Below are positions 48,801 through 59,009 of a stretch of 64,000 nucleotides of DNA, piece by piece. A program made the translations under genes and the position numbers. Below the pieces are notes generated by a model that was given only the letters and a program-made list of their open reading frames with translations, had not been told where the DNA came from and ran no database searches. The DNA comes from Trifolium pratense (Eukaryota > Streptophyta > Magnoliopsida > Fabales > Fabaceae), in NCBI RefSeq assembly GCF_020283565.1, contig NC_060062.1, positions 5,245,322 to 5,309,321 of the forward strand, given 5' to 3'. Numbering within the stretch: the first letter of the stretch is position 1; each line of letters begins with the position of its first letter.

Positions 48801-50334
48801 AAACAAGCGAGATTTCTAGTGCATCCAAAAGGTGTGAATTGTCGTTGACTGCATCAGTTGATGCCACACAGCCACATCAGGGAATGATTGTAGACCGTAC
48901 CAGTTGCAGATATTCATCAAAATAGTTCTTTACTTGCTGAATTGTGTCTCTCTCAAATTGTTTCAGGTAGTACGCGAACACGATCCCTTAGGAAGAGACG
49001 TTGAACTCTTTCGCCAACATCTATATACATCAGAGAAAGTTGGTCCAACCTCTAAAGGAAGTGAAGGCGCAGAGTTAGTTGACGGGCTCGTCATTAGAGA
49101 GGGAGATTTTAAACTTGTGAAGACAAGGTTTAGTGCATTCTTTTCTACACACCTTCATTCAGTCCTTCAAAGAGCAGGAATCAATAGTCTAGTAGTCACT
49201 GGTGAGTAAAACAGCTCTAATGCATAATATGAGCATACTATTTTATGTTTATGTATGTTTACATTGACTTTTTTGAGCTTAATAAGCTTATCCTACAAGT
49301 ATTTAATTAAGTTCTTTATCCAAACACTATATATAACTTTATTTGTAGGTGTTCAAACTCCAAACTGTATCCGGCAAACTGTCTTTGATGCTGTAGCATT
49401 GGACTATCAACCTGTGACTGTTCTTGTTGATGCCACAGCAGCAGCCACACCTGATATTCATCTTGGTATGTATTATCATCAATTTATTGAAAGTCTTGCA
49501 ATTTGATGGAACTTTATTTGGATAATCATGTAAAATAGACTCTCTGTTGTAGATGTTATAGTAAATAATGATTAAGTCTACAAATTCTTATTTGTTTAAG
49601 CTCCTACATTAGTTCCAAATATACTATTCACCCATATGTCCAAGAATCTGATCAGAGAGACACAGATCTGTGGTCTATGTAAAATTGTGTTACCATCAGT
49701 TTGGCATATGATTACTACTAGAGTTTGGTCATTTTATAACACGAATAATGCTAATAAGTGGGAGCCGGGAGGCAATCCTCACTCTTATAAGTTAGTTTTG
49801 TAAGATTAAGTTCGGTATAATTTAAATTCTAAGATGATATTAGAGCCTATTAAAAATCCGGACAATTGTAACCAAAAAAAAAAAAAAACCGGACAATTTG
49901 TTATTCGGCAACCTAGTCATGCTCATGATATCTATTCTTAGGTGTGAGCTAGGTGTATTAAGAGTCTCGTACTAGATAGACCACCCATATAATTGGACCA
50001 CTTGGGTCATGCTTTAGATATCTGGTATTAGGTGTGAGATAATGAATTGAAAGTCCCACAACAGATAGTGATGATATGGCTTGTATAGTGGTTATAAGTG
50101 GGAGAAAATCATCTTAAATCCATTTCTTTTGTGGCTATGTTGTGATACTCTAGGTTCCCTCAAGGCAAGTAGTTTTTTTTTTTTTTGCTTTTTAAAACTA
50201 TTTTTTTTTTTATCAAAGATCATTAGATTCTAATGATGACTGATATTTGGGTGGTTTCAGCTAATGTGTTTGACATGAAAAACATTGGAGTTTCAACCCC
50301 AACATTACAAGAATGGAGCGAATCCAAAGCTTGA
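39870..50334 (+). CDS. Isochorismatase-family hydrolase (At3g16190-like), five exons
   Basis: Encodes 195 residues in exons 39870-39917, 47961-48074, 48967-49201, 49349-49465 and 50261-50334; every junction is GT-AG and in frame. Start ATG gives MTENWNHTALLVIDMQ, the family start. Cysteine-hydrolase catalytic residues are visible: Asp in LLVIDMQ, Lys in VKTRFSAFF and Cys in VQTPNCIRQT. Other landmarks are KDFIEDGSPMLVKGGKDIIP, VVREHDPLGRDVELFRQH and ATAAATPDIH; the end is VSTPTLQEWSESKA. Family members cleave isochorismate, nicotinamide or related amides; which one is not deducible. The length matches Arabidopsis At3g16190 as I recall it. Intron 1 is 8.0 kb and contains a satellite-like array, whereas the other introns are under 1 kb. 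Confidence 0.92.
39949..39965. repeat. Perfect GC palindrome 32 bp into intron 1
   Basis: CCCGTGCAACGCACGGG, a 7-bp stem with a 3-base loop, within ATATCCGACCCGTGC. It may mark the left end of the inserted DNA that enlarged intron 1. Confidence 0.5.
40505..43440. repeat. Tandem array: about 13 units of 183 bp flanked by 116-bp units
   Basis: The marker ACAGTCCCCGTGC recurs at 40651, 40834, 41017, 41200, 41383, 41565, 41744, 41927, 42110, 42291, 42475, 42658, 42842 and 43051. Spacing is 179-184 bp, except the last, 209 bp, where a 26-bp stretch around TTAATGTAAT is doubled. On the left (40535 to 40651) and right (43155, 43271, 43387) the spacing is 116 bp; those units lack the internal block around AAAGATATATCATATTACAC. 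Units fall into two types at one site (GGTTACATTATG or GGTACCATTATG) and at another (GAGCGTATGATAAAG or GAGCTTATAATAAAG). Non-coding; lies entirely in intron 1. Confidence 0.95.
43441..47960. other. Remainder of the 8-kb intron 1
   Basis: AT-rich with no recognisable protein. Between about 45400 and 47450 the minus strand has several donor-like junctions separated by a few hundred bases (CGAAG|GTAAGC near 46055, CAACG|GTAAAC near 47320), giving the look of a spliced, poorly coding minus-strand transcript. No transposase, helicase or reverse transcriptase seen. Confidence 0.4.
48144..48333. mobile_element. Fold-back MITE-like element in intron 2
   Basis: Left arm GACAACCAATTTTCCTAACA, then TGTGACACCTGGTTAATCAC; right arm in complement begins GACACCC and contains TGTGACACCTGATTAATCAC. 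The arms extend about 70 bp and meet around a short centre. I could not find a convincing target duplication. Confidence 0.65.
48367..48523. repeat. Dispersed short element, copy in isochorismatase intron 2
   Basis: ATGTGGCACTGACACTTCAG to GTTCTTTATAG, with GTCTCAGACATGTTAAGTGA and GTCAGTGTTGTGTC inside. Related to 14482, 37207 and 55067. Confidence 0.55.
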
Positions 50335-51328
50335 TCTGTATGGACCATGCATTATGCAACTTTTTTGTGCACCATGTGGTACACTACTGTAATGTGAAAA
50401 TGCATTGTGAAATTAAATTATGTATGTATACCGAGTGAAAATCATTTACTGAGTTTTTTTTTGACGAAATGTACAGATTTTTTTGGATAGCTGTTAAATT
50501 GTAATGTTAAATAAAATTATGTATACTGAGTTACTTGGTTGTCACACCGTAAAGACACTGCAGGACACAACAATAAGGTTGTCATGAACGTATGTTAATT
50601 TTGAGATTGTCCTTGAGACGAATAATAATCTTCATTATCAAATTTTCTCAAGTGATTAAAACAAGAGCATTGCCAATATTACAAATGATTTTCACAAGAA
50701 TGACAAGAAAGTGAAGTGTACTGTTTTAAGGAATTAAAAGACTATTGTATTCGTACGATTGGTTATTGTTAGTATCACTATTGTTTGTTTCATGAGAATA
50801 AGCACTACCCTTAAAAAATTAGCCTTTCATCTGCAGAACTTTCTTTGACATGATACCTTCCAATATGTTAAGAAATTTTAAACATGATGCAATGAGTTAA
50901 AGTGATTCATTCATAATGAGATGTAATAAAAACCCACTAAACTACATAAAGTGGTGTGACTTTAGACGTCGAGGGGTCCTTCTTGTCATTTCTCTTCTCC
51001 TTGTGAATAATTTTCAAACAATTTCAATAACTTAATTTTTCATTTCACTCGCAGGCCAATTTTAAAAATACAACCTTAATTAATAGTTTCGATCAATTAT
51101 TTTGTAACACATGAAACCATTATTTGACAGAATCAATGGTTCATGCAAATGAGCATCCTGTTTCAAAATAATCACAAAAACTTTTTTGTCAGAAGTTGCA
51201 ACACCTTAGGAAGTAACATAAAAAACAAACATCGGCCTCATGATTTAGAAAGGCCGGAGTGTATGCTAAACAAAACAATGTCCTCATCTTTCCAGAATTT
51301 ATTCCAGAAATACAATTGAAGGATGCAA
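50335..51328. other. Intergenic between convergent genes
   Basis: Contains the 3' UTRs of the isochorismatase gene (+) and COX5b (-), which converge here. No other feature seen. Confidence 0.5.
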
Positions 51329-54300
51329 TTAGTGATGATGATTGTCGCCGTGTCCATAAGGTGGTCCACCAGGTCCTACCACTTCGAGCTGTTCCACAAA
51401 TAAAGAGATTCATAGTTAGCATCATATGGTAATAAGCCATTTGATTATCCAAAAATGCTTCAAATAGTTGACTAGAATTTAATTAAAGTTTGTCTGACTG
51501 TCATAAATCATTCATGAAAAACTGAAGACATACAACAGTGTAAAGTTCAGTAACTTCTTGACAAGTTTGGAAGTAAAAAAAAAAATGATTTGGTCCAAGA
51601 TGACCTGCTGCTAATAGTAATATTTTTATGCTATTGCTGACAAAAACCTTAACTGTTTGACTTTTCATTTGCTTTCATGAGGTTGAAAACAAAGGTTAAA
51701 GAGAACTTAAACCAGTATCTGGGTTCCGATTAGGGCTTGAGGTCAAAGTTAATCAATGTTTTGAAAAGATTGAAAGGCTCTCACTTCCACATTAACTAAT
51801 TTATAACAGCTTTCTTGAAAAAATAAGAATTATCCTACAGCAAATAGCTAAGAACACCAGAACCATGCAACAGCACCATATAATCATACTCAATACTAGT
51901 CAAGGCATTAAGATATTGAAATACTTAAAGCTAAAGGACCTACAAACAGTTATAGGAGAAACTGTATTCTGTGCGATCAATAATAAGCAATAATCCTCGA
52001 CAACTAATGTGTGCACATGCAAGCACAAAGTAATTTTAAATTGCAAAGTGCATATCTTGGCATAAGGCATTCAACTTCACACCTATCTAAACTTAAACTA
52101 AATGATTATAAACTAAACTTACCAAAAAAATACTGCAATAACAGTAAAAAAATTGCTAAATCCCATTATCAACTTACCACAAAATACTGTGCGCACACGG
52201 GACATTCGTGAGGTTTGTCTTTCTCCAGCCAAAACCAGACAACATCATGCTCATCCTCTGCAATCAAAACAAGTTGTTCATCTCCTCAATGCCATAACCA
52301 AAATTCTAGCATTTCATTTCCTCCAGAAGAAGTTTGCACTCAACAATACATTAAGAGAAACAAAGAATACTCTGAAACTCACCGCCTTCACCACCTGGGC
52401 ATCCAACTATCCTTTTATCATAGTAGGATTTGACAACAGCAGGTGCTTCCTATGAAATGAACCAAAACAAACATTTAAAGTAAATAGATGAAACATTCAA
52501 AACCATTATCTGCTAATATTACGACAATGAAAATCTGAATGAACCATTTGTTGGAGAGAGAAAGAAGCCTAAATACTAAGATAAGCATATATATAGCTCT
52601 TTTGGTCAAGAGAAAAACAAAAATGGAAATGTTAAGAAGCTTAGGTATTCCATTTTGGTAGGATAGATGATAAGAAAGGTTTAGACAAGCTCAGAACCAA
52701 TGATGTGACATAAATGCATTGGATCCTTGTTACGAGAGGTGAGGGACCTTGATTGGTTTTCCAGCCAAATGCTTATTCTTGATATTTCACAACCATACAT
52801 GGTGAGATAATCAAACATGAAACATGACAGTTTGAAGCATCGGGATGACTTTTAAAATCGTAAAGTTTTGTTACATTTTATAGGGATAACTTTATGTCTG
52901 GCAAGCTTCTAAGGAGGATCATAATGTTATTGCTAAAGGAGAAAACTTAGGTCCAGTTCTAAATATGTTGTTCCTACTGTTTTCCAATTAAAATATAACA
53001 TCTGGCATGTACTTTCCACATCAACCTAACTATTAAAAGATTTAATGTGGAAACCGGTTTGCCTTCAAGCTTCACAGACGGAATCCTTACGGAATATCAG
53101 AAGGTTTATCTTGCGGAAAAGGTTGTCGTAGATGTTAATCATCTTTCCTTTCAATCGTTGTAATTCTCATTCCAATAGAGAAGATCCAGATGAAAACTGA
53201 AGGTTGAAAATTTTGATTTTGGAGAGAGAGAGAGAGAGAGAGAGAGAAAATAGAAGTTGAAGTAATGATGGTTTGATTCTTAAATTTTAGCATTTGGTAT
53301 AAAAATATATAATCTCATTCATAGTACACACAATGATTCAATCCCACCATGACAAAAACAAATCAGGTTCAGTCTCTGCGCTCTTTTTCATTGAATTAGG
53401 CTATTGTCTCATTTTAATTTCACCTGCTTGATGTAAAAAGGCAATGGTGCAATCATTAAAACCACATATAATAAACCAAACAAATATAAAACTGCAATCG
53501 GCACCGACGAGGAAAGCAAACTTGCAGTTGATGTGCGCAGAATTTGGATGACAGAACAGAGTTTTTATTTTTGTACATAACAGAGGTTTGAGAAAACAAA
53601 AGTTAATAAACGGCGAGTCTTTCATTGTTGAGTCTGATGTGGCAAGCACCTGACAAATGTTATATTTTGATTGGGAAACAGTAGGAACAACATATTTAGA
53701 ATTGGACCTAAGTTTTCTCCATTGCTAAATTCAAAAACTTTTGTGTGTGCTTGTATTTCCACTTTATTGGATACTTATATTCCATCAATTCAAGCAAACA
53801 AATTAGTAATTGGATTAGTGACTTAATAGTTAACAGTTGTCCAAAAGTAGCTAACTGAATTTAGGAAAAAATCATTGGACTCAAAATATAAATGATGAAA
53901 TATGTGCATCATGCTTTCAGGCTATAAAACATAAATAGATATATTGATCTTATAAATGTTAACGTTTTGAAATTTCAATTAAGGGCGGATCAAAATAGAA
54001 ATGTATGAACATCATGACAAACACTTAAAATTTTATAAATTACAGCTAATAAAATTCATGCATTTGGGTTTTGGTTGCTCAGGCACCAATATCTTAACAA
54101 GTGAAAACCAATAATACCTTAATGAATATAAATGATAGGGAAACAAAATCCAAATAGTTGAAAACATTACCAAGGACCAAAGACCAATACATCAATATGT
54201 GAAAACTACAGGGACCAACTTTTAATGGACAATTGCAACCAAAACCTTTCCAATAAAAACTTAAGGGACTACAATCCAAATAAGTGAAAAATGTAGGAAC

Positions 54301-56590
54301 CAATAATTTAATGGTAAGAACTAAGAACCAAAACCCAAATGAGTGAAAACTATAAGGGACAAATATTTCAAAAAAATAATAATGGAGACTGTGATTCAAT
54401 GGGTTATGGAGACAAATCTGATGAAAACCAAGGATTATCATCTAGTGAACCAAATAGTTAGTATCAACAGCTTTTGAAGGCACCGGCCTCCAATATGTAA
54501 TTTGCACTTTAAGCCGCAGAAATACTCTCTGCTTTTAACAATCAAGACTTCCGTACATCAGTTTCACACTAAAAAGCTTGGTCATAAAAACATCTAATCA
54601 TTTTCGGATAAGTAACTTACAAATACCAGCAGCAACCAAAACAAGTCTGCTCTAATTATGCAGAGAAAATCAAACATTGACCAGGAGTTATAACAGGAAA
54701 CAACACATTACAAGTTTTCCTTACTTTCAAGTTTCAAAAGAAAAAATATATTAACTATTGCACATTGATAAAACTAGAACAAGAGATGCAATAAAAAATA
54801 AAAGAGGAGTGCTACCAACCCTTTCATCACAATTGACTAAAATTCACGCGGGTTCCTTTAATGTATGTGGGTAACGACAAAAATTTAAACCAATAGTAGA
54901 ACAAGTGTTGAAAAGAAAGTGCCGAAGAGAGTGTTGGTCGTACTTCTCTTTGTTCTCAACATGAACATTATTCATTTAACAGAAAATACATTTAAAGAAA
55001 AAGAGTTCTGATTCTAACACACAATGCTATGTGATTCTTTTATTTTCCTCTCACATTATAAATTATCTATGTAGCACTAACAATTCATATTGAAGGTTTG
55101 TCTACCAGCACATGTAGTTACTTTCAACCACTTCCATTATCTCAGATTATTACTAATGTGTTCTGTCAGTGTCGTGTCTGTTGAATGTGCTTTATAGGAA
55201 ATTACACATGTGGCATGACCATAAATACAACTAGAAGAGATAAAAAAAAGAACACTAACCTTGGTTCCGAAAGGACCTTCAGGATGGTCGATTTCAAGAA
55301 TATTCCTACCCTAGCAAAAACAATCATACATGTTAAAACAAAAACATTATCGCCCTTCAACTGCAAAAAGCACTAACTGTACAGCAAAATTCTCAGCCTT
55401 TATACAAAGAATAACACTTCAATCAAGAGCTCTTTCTTCAGTATTTTATTAATTATAAGCTTTCTAATGAACACAAAATAAACTGATTATAAAAGAAAAC
55501 AAGGGAACTCCCATTTTTTGCCCTAAGAAAATATGAAGTGCTTGTTTGGATTCATTTTTGGAGAGCCAAAAGTAATTCTAAAAACTTAAATTGATTCTGG
55601 TATGTTTTGAGATTCTTTATTAGAATTGATTTTGCCTCTAAAATTAATTCTAACTTGAAGCTAAGCCAACATGTGGAATTGTAGTGAACAAGCCACCTAA
55701 CACACATCCAGGATGAAGCAAGACTATCTAGCTTCCTAAAATTCATGTTAAAGTGGCACTGTGATGTGATAATTCAATTGCAAATGCCAAACCAATCAAG
55801 CACTAAGATTTGTAGCTTTTGACTCCAAACCTATTTTTTACACTCAAGTTTACTTTTCAACTCACTTTCACATGAACATATCAAACTTAACTCACTTTTA
55901 ACTTCATATCAATTTTACAAAATTAAATGTGTTTGGTTTTGTGGTGACAAAATTGATTTTAAACAAAGGTAAAGTAATTTATGTTTGAATTCATTCATAT
56001 AAAAGTGAATAAACAAATAAATTTGAGTCTAAAAATCAATTCTAGAACAAAAAACTCCAAATTCTAGCTTCAAGTTATAATCAATTTCGAAGACAAAATT
56101 CAATTCTACTTAAGATCAACCAAACATGTCATAAACAATTATACACCTCTAGAATAATTCTGACTCGTCCAAAAGTGGAACCAAAATCCAATCATAATTC
56201 ATTTTATATTGTAGCTATCATCAATGTTACAAAATTAATTCAATCAAAATCAAATTTCACCACAGTCAGTATAAACAAAACACACACACTAGAGAGAGAG
56301 AGAGACCTCAAGGTCAGCCTGAATCTCCTCGCGCTCGTGACCGGTAGCAATTGGCATTACATCCTCAACCTTCTTTTTGATTGCACTACCGCCATCTGAA
56401 AGAAGTAAAACAATAATCAACATAACGAATCAGCTAATGAGAAATGGAATGTGAAGAGAGAGAGAGTACCGGATTGAGCAGTGAATTGGCGGGAGAATAG
56501 AGAAACAGCGATGGCGGGGGAAGGAGATCGGAGTGAAGAAGAAGAAGAAGTTAGGGTTTTGAGTTGTGAAGAGATGAGTCTTCGCAACAT
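51329..56590 (-). CDS. COX5B: Cytochrome c oxidase subunit 5b, mitochondrial
   Basis: Encodes 155 residues in six exons: 56590-56470, 56395-56307, 55310-55260, 52449-52383, 52257-52178 and 51388-51329. Nuclear-encoded subunit of respiratory complex IV, matrix side. The first about 40 residues are a mitochondrial presequence rich in Arg, Ser and Leu (MLRRLISSQLKTLTS...FSRQF). The body reads KKKVEDVMPIATGHEREEI, NILEIDHPEGPFGTK, APAVVKSYYDKRIVGCPGGE, DEHDVVWFWLEK and ECPVCAQYF, ending LEVVGPGGPPYGHGDNHHH. The CPVC pair and the Cys of VGC are the expected zinc ligands; the second Cys of the animal CxC is not present, as in the plant proteins I recall. It closely matches Arabidopsis COX5b-1. Intron 3 is 2.8 kb and holds a Mutator MITE and a dispersed element. 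Confidence 0.95.
52938..53720. mobile_element. Mutator-type MITE of a second family (783 bp) in COX5b intron 3
   Basis: Perfect inverted ends, GGAGAAAACTTAGGTCC on the left and its complement on the right, extend about 70 bp inward (CTAAATATGTTGTTCCTACT on both arms). Perfect 9-bp duplications, ATTGCTAAA, lie at 52929-52937 and 53721-53729. The ends differ from those of the 3602/4464/22666 family. A (GA)n tract lies inside at about 53222-53248. Non-coding. Confidence 0.9.
54070..54420. repeat. Degenerate short tandem repeat in COX5b intron 3
   Basis: Recurring phrases of the type GTGAAAACTANAGGGACCAA and CCAATAATTTAATGG at irregular spacing of about 60 bp. Common sequence type in legume introns; origin unknown. 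Confidence 0.4.
55067..55198. repeat. Dispersed short element, copy in COX5b intron 3
   Basis: CTATGTAGCACTAACAATTC to GTGCTTTATAGG, with CAGTGTCGTGTC near the right end. Same family as 14482. Confidence 0.55.
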
Positions 56591-56981
56591 GATTGATTGA
56601 TGTGTTTTGTTATGATCTCAGGTCACGCCGCCCCTTTCTCTTTCTTTGTTTCTTCAATTTGGATGATTCAAAGAGAAAAGTGGAAAACAGAGAGAAAAGA
56701 GTGAAAGAGATAGGTAGAAATGAAAGAAAGAATCACAGTGATGTGGTGGAAGAAGAAGAATAAGAAACAAGACGGAAATGGTGGTGGTGAGTGGTGGGTG
56801 GGTGATTAACTTTCACACGTGAGAGAGACTACCACGTGCCACTCGACTATATCTAAATTATTTTACAAAATTCTCCTTCATTTCTATTAAATTTCAATAT
56901 CATCGTCCTCGTATATACCGATATTAATTAATTTTGAATTTAAAAGATTATCTATATGCTATCTAATAAAATAAAAATTTA
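56591..56981 (-). promoter_or_regulatory. COX5b upstream region
   Basis: Purine-rich on the plus strand (GAAGAAGAAGAATAAGAA), hence pyrimidine-rich in the direction of the gene, as often seen in 5' UTRs of plant housekeeping genes. No clear TATA box. CACGTG occurs within ACCACGTGCC near 56832. Confidence 0.35.
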
Positions 56982-56998
56982 CTATTTTTATCATATTT

Positions 56999-58125
56999 TT
57001 TTTGACAGTAAAAGGCTTATCTCATTTCATTCATAATAATATCGTAAATACATGTAGGAATATCGATAAAATTATGGAAACTAGCTAACGATGTAGCCGC
57101 CCCGGCAAGCCTATGAGCAACTTCATTTGCTTGTCTCCGGATGAACTTAACATGAGAGTTCACAAGAGTAGAAGCTAAAATAGTTCTACAATCACCTAAG
57201 ATAGCTCCAAGATCAGAAAAATAGGTTCTTTTGCTATAAAGACTATCTACTACCCGTTTGCAATCCATCTCAAAGTCTATGTCGTGTAATTGTAGGTCCA
57301 CCGCCCATTTTAAAGCCTGTAACAAACCAATGGCTTCTCCATGCTCCACATCAAGAATAGGTTCTACCCATTGTGTTCTGGCAGCCACAAACCTTTCATG
57401 GTCATCCCTTATACACATACCAATACCCACTTTGTTATGAGTAAGGGAAAAAGAAGCATCTACATTGCACTTGTACCTTCCATGACTTGGCTTGACCCAA
57501 ATCATCTTCTGCGGGACTGTCTGAACAGTGTTGGTTAGAGAGCGGATCTGTTGTGCATCACGCCAGCTTGTTATTAAATGTCTAGCTCGTTCTACCACAG
57601 TTTGGTCGGAGTCGGTGATATTATCCCATACTTGATTATTTATGCGCTTCCATATACTCCACACCATCACACTAAAGAATTCTTGCTGATCTTTGTCTAG
57701 CCTGTGCAAAACTGAGAATAGATTATCATCAATATTATTTTTTTTTTTTGAAATCTTGGTATCCGGCCTTAGGACCGACTAATCCAAGGGGACCAATCCC
57801 ACCGCCCACTTGCGGGGGCCCCATTTAAAGCCAGAGTTTTTTTGCTCTGTATGGACTTGGCCCACCGAAATTGGCACCAGTGGGAATCGAACCTGAGACC
57901 TTGAGAGGAGCATACTCCAAGGGCCCAAGCCAACACCACTCGACCAACCCCAAGTGGGTTTTATCATCAATATTATTATTAGTATTCAGACCTGCATTTA
58001 CATGATTCCATAGCCCTGCTCGCTGCCAACAACGCCTACTTGTCATACACATAAACAGCACATGCAAGATGTCTTCTTCTGCGTCGTTACAAATAGCACA
58101 TTGCACCGGACATTGTACACCGCGG
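56999..58125 (-). mobile_element. 5'-truncated LINE with RNase H domain
   Basis: Target duplication CTATTTTTATCATATTT lies at 56982-56998 and 58126-58142, with the poly(A) side at low coordinates. The minus strand encodes a zinc-binding RT-associated motif (CPVQCAICNDAEEDILHVLF, then CMTSRRCW) followed by an RNase H-type domain (YKCNVDASFSLTHNKVGIGM, then EAIGLLQALKWAV and RRQANEVAHRLAG), the usual order at the 3' end of plant L1-type polyproteins. The frame is continuous from 58125 to 57017 once the nested SINE is left out, so the copy was quite intact when hit. Confidence 0.9.
57740..57960 (-). mobile_element. Intact tRNA-derived SINE nested in the LINE
   Basis: Flanked by a perfect 17-bp duplication, TTATCATCAATATTATT (57723-57739 and 57961-57977). 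On the minus strand: A-box-like GGTTGGTCGAGTGGTG, B box GGTTCGATTCC, a body with GGTGGGATTGGTCCCCTTGG, and an A tract (57740-57749). GC-richer than its surroundings. A decayed relative is at 11899-12040. Confidence 0.93.
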
Positions 58126-58142
58126 CTATTTTTATCATATTT

Positions 58143-59009
58143 ATCTACTCTTATATAATTATTTTGAAATTAATTAATTGACAAAAATATGGTGGTTTTT
58201 ATTAGATATTGGTGTAAAACTATTTTACCCCAACAATATATGAAACTCTAGTATACGTCTATTAAGCTCATAAATTATTCTCAACAAAAGAAAGCACTAA
58301 TATTAATTACTCTATCTGATCTTTTGTATAAGAGACACTTTATCTTTTTAGATTTATTGAATAATTAATGTATTTGATTTATATTATTGATTAAATTTAT
58401 TAATCTAAAAGAAGATAAAATATTATTTTGTTTCATGAAAAGGTAATGACGAAAAGACGCTCAAATGCATTGGCATTAACGAAAGGATTAATAAACTTGC
58501 CAATGCATTAAGGAATGTCACGGGACGAATTAAACTTGTGTCTTTTGTGACACCAACAATATTCTTAATTATACAATAAACTTAAAAAGATTAAATTTGC
58601 TTATAAAATGTCACGAGAGTGTAAGTTGTTAGAATCAAGTTTCTACGTTAAATTGTTTATTAAAAAAAAAGGTTTTTACATGAATTTTTTTTATTTAAGT
58701 GGAATTAAATCATAGGCTCGGTCGGCTTGTATTGTAAATTTATAAAGTATAAAATTTAACTTATCATAAAGTTAAAATATACAATTGGACCATCATCTTG
58801 TAATTTAAATGTTTATTATCAGGGTCGGCCATGAAATTTTTGGTGTTATGACAACAGCAGCTAGAACAAGTCTATGATACTAATATGCACTACATTAAGG
58901 AATGTCTGATATACAACATGTCATCATGAAAAATGTAAAGCAATATTCCAAACTTTGCATAAACTACAACTCACACCATGACGGTTGAAAAAATCAGTTA
59001 AGTTTTCCA
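58143..59009. other. UVR3 downstream flank
   Basis: AT-rich; includes the presumed 3' UTR of UVR3 near its right end. No gene or bounded repeat seen. Confidence 0.4.

Noticed and set aside
57880..57960. Possible tRNA gene on the minus strand
   Set aside because: GGTTGGTCGAGTGGTG plus GGTTCGATTCC belong to a 221-bp SINE bounded by a 17-bp target duplication.
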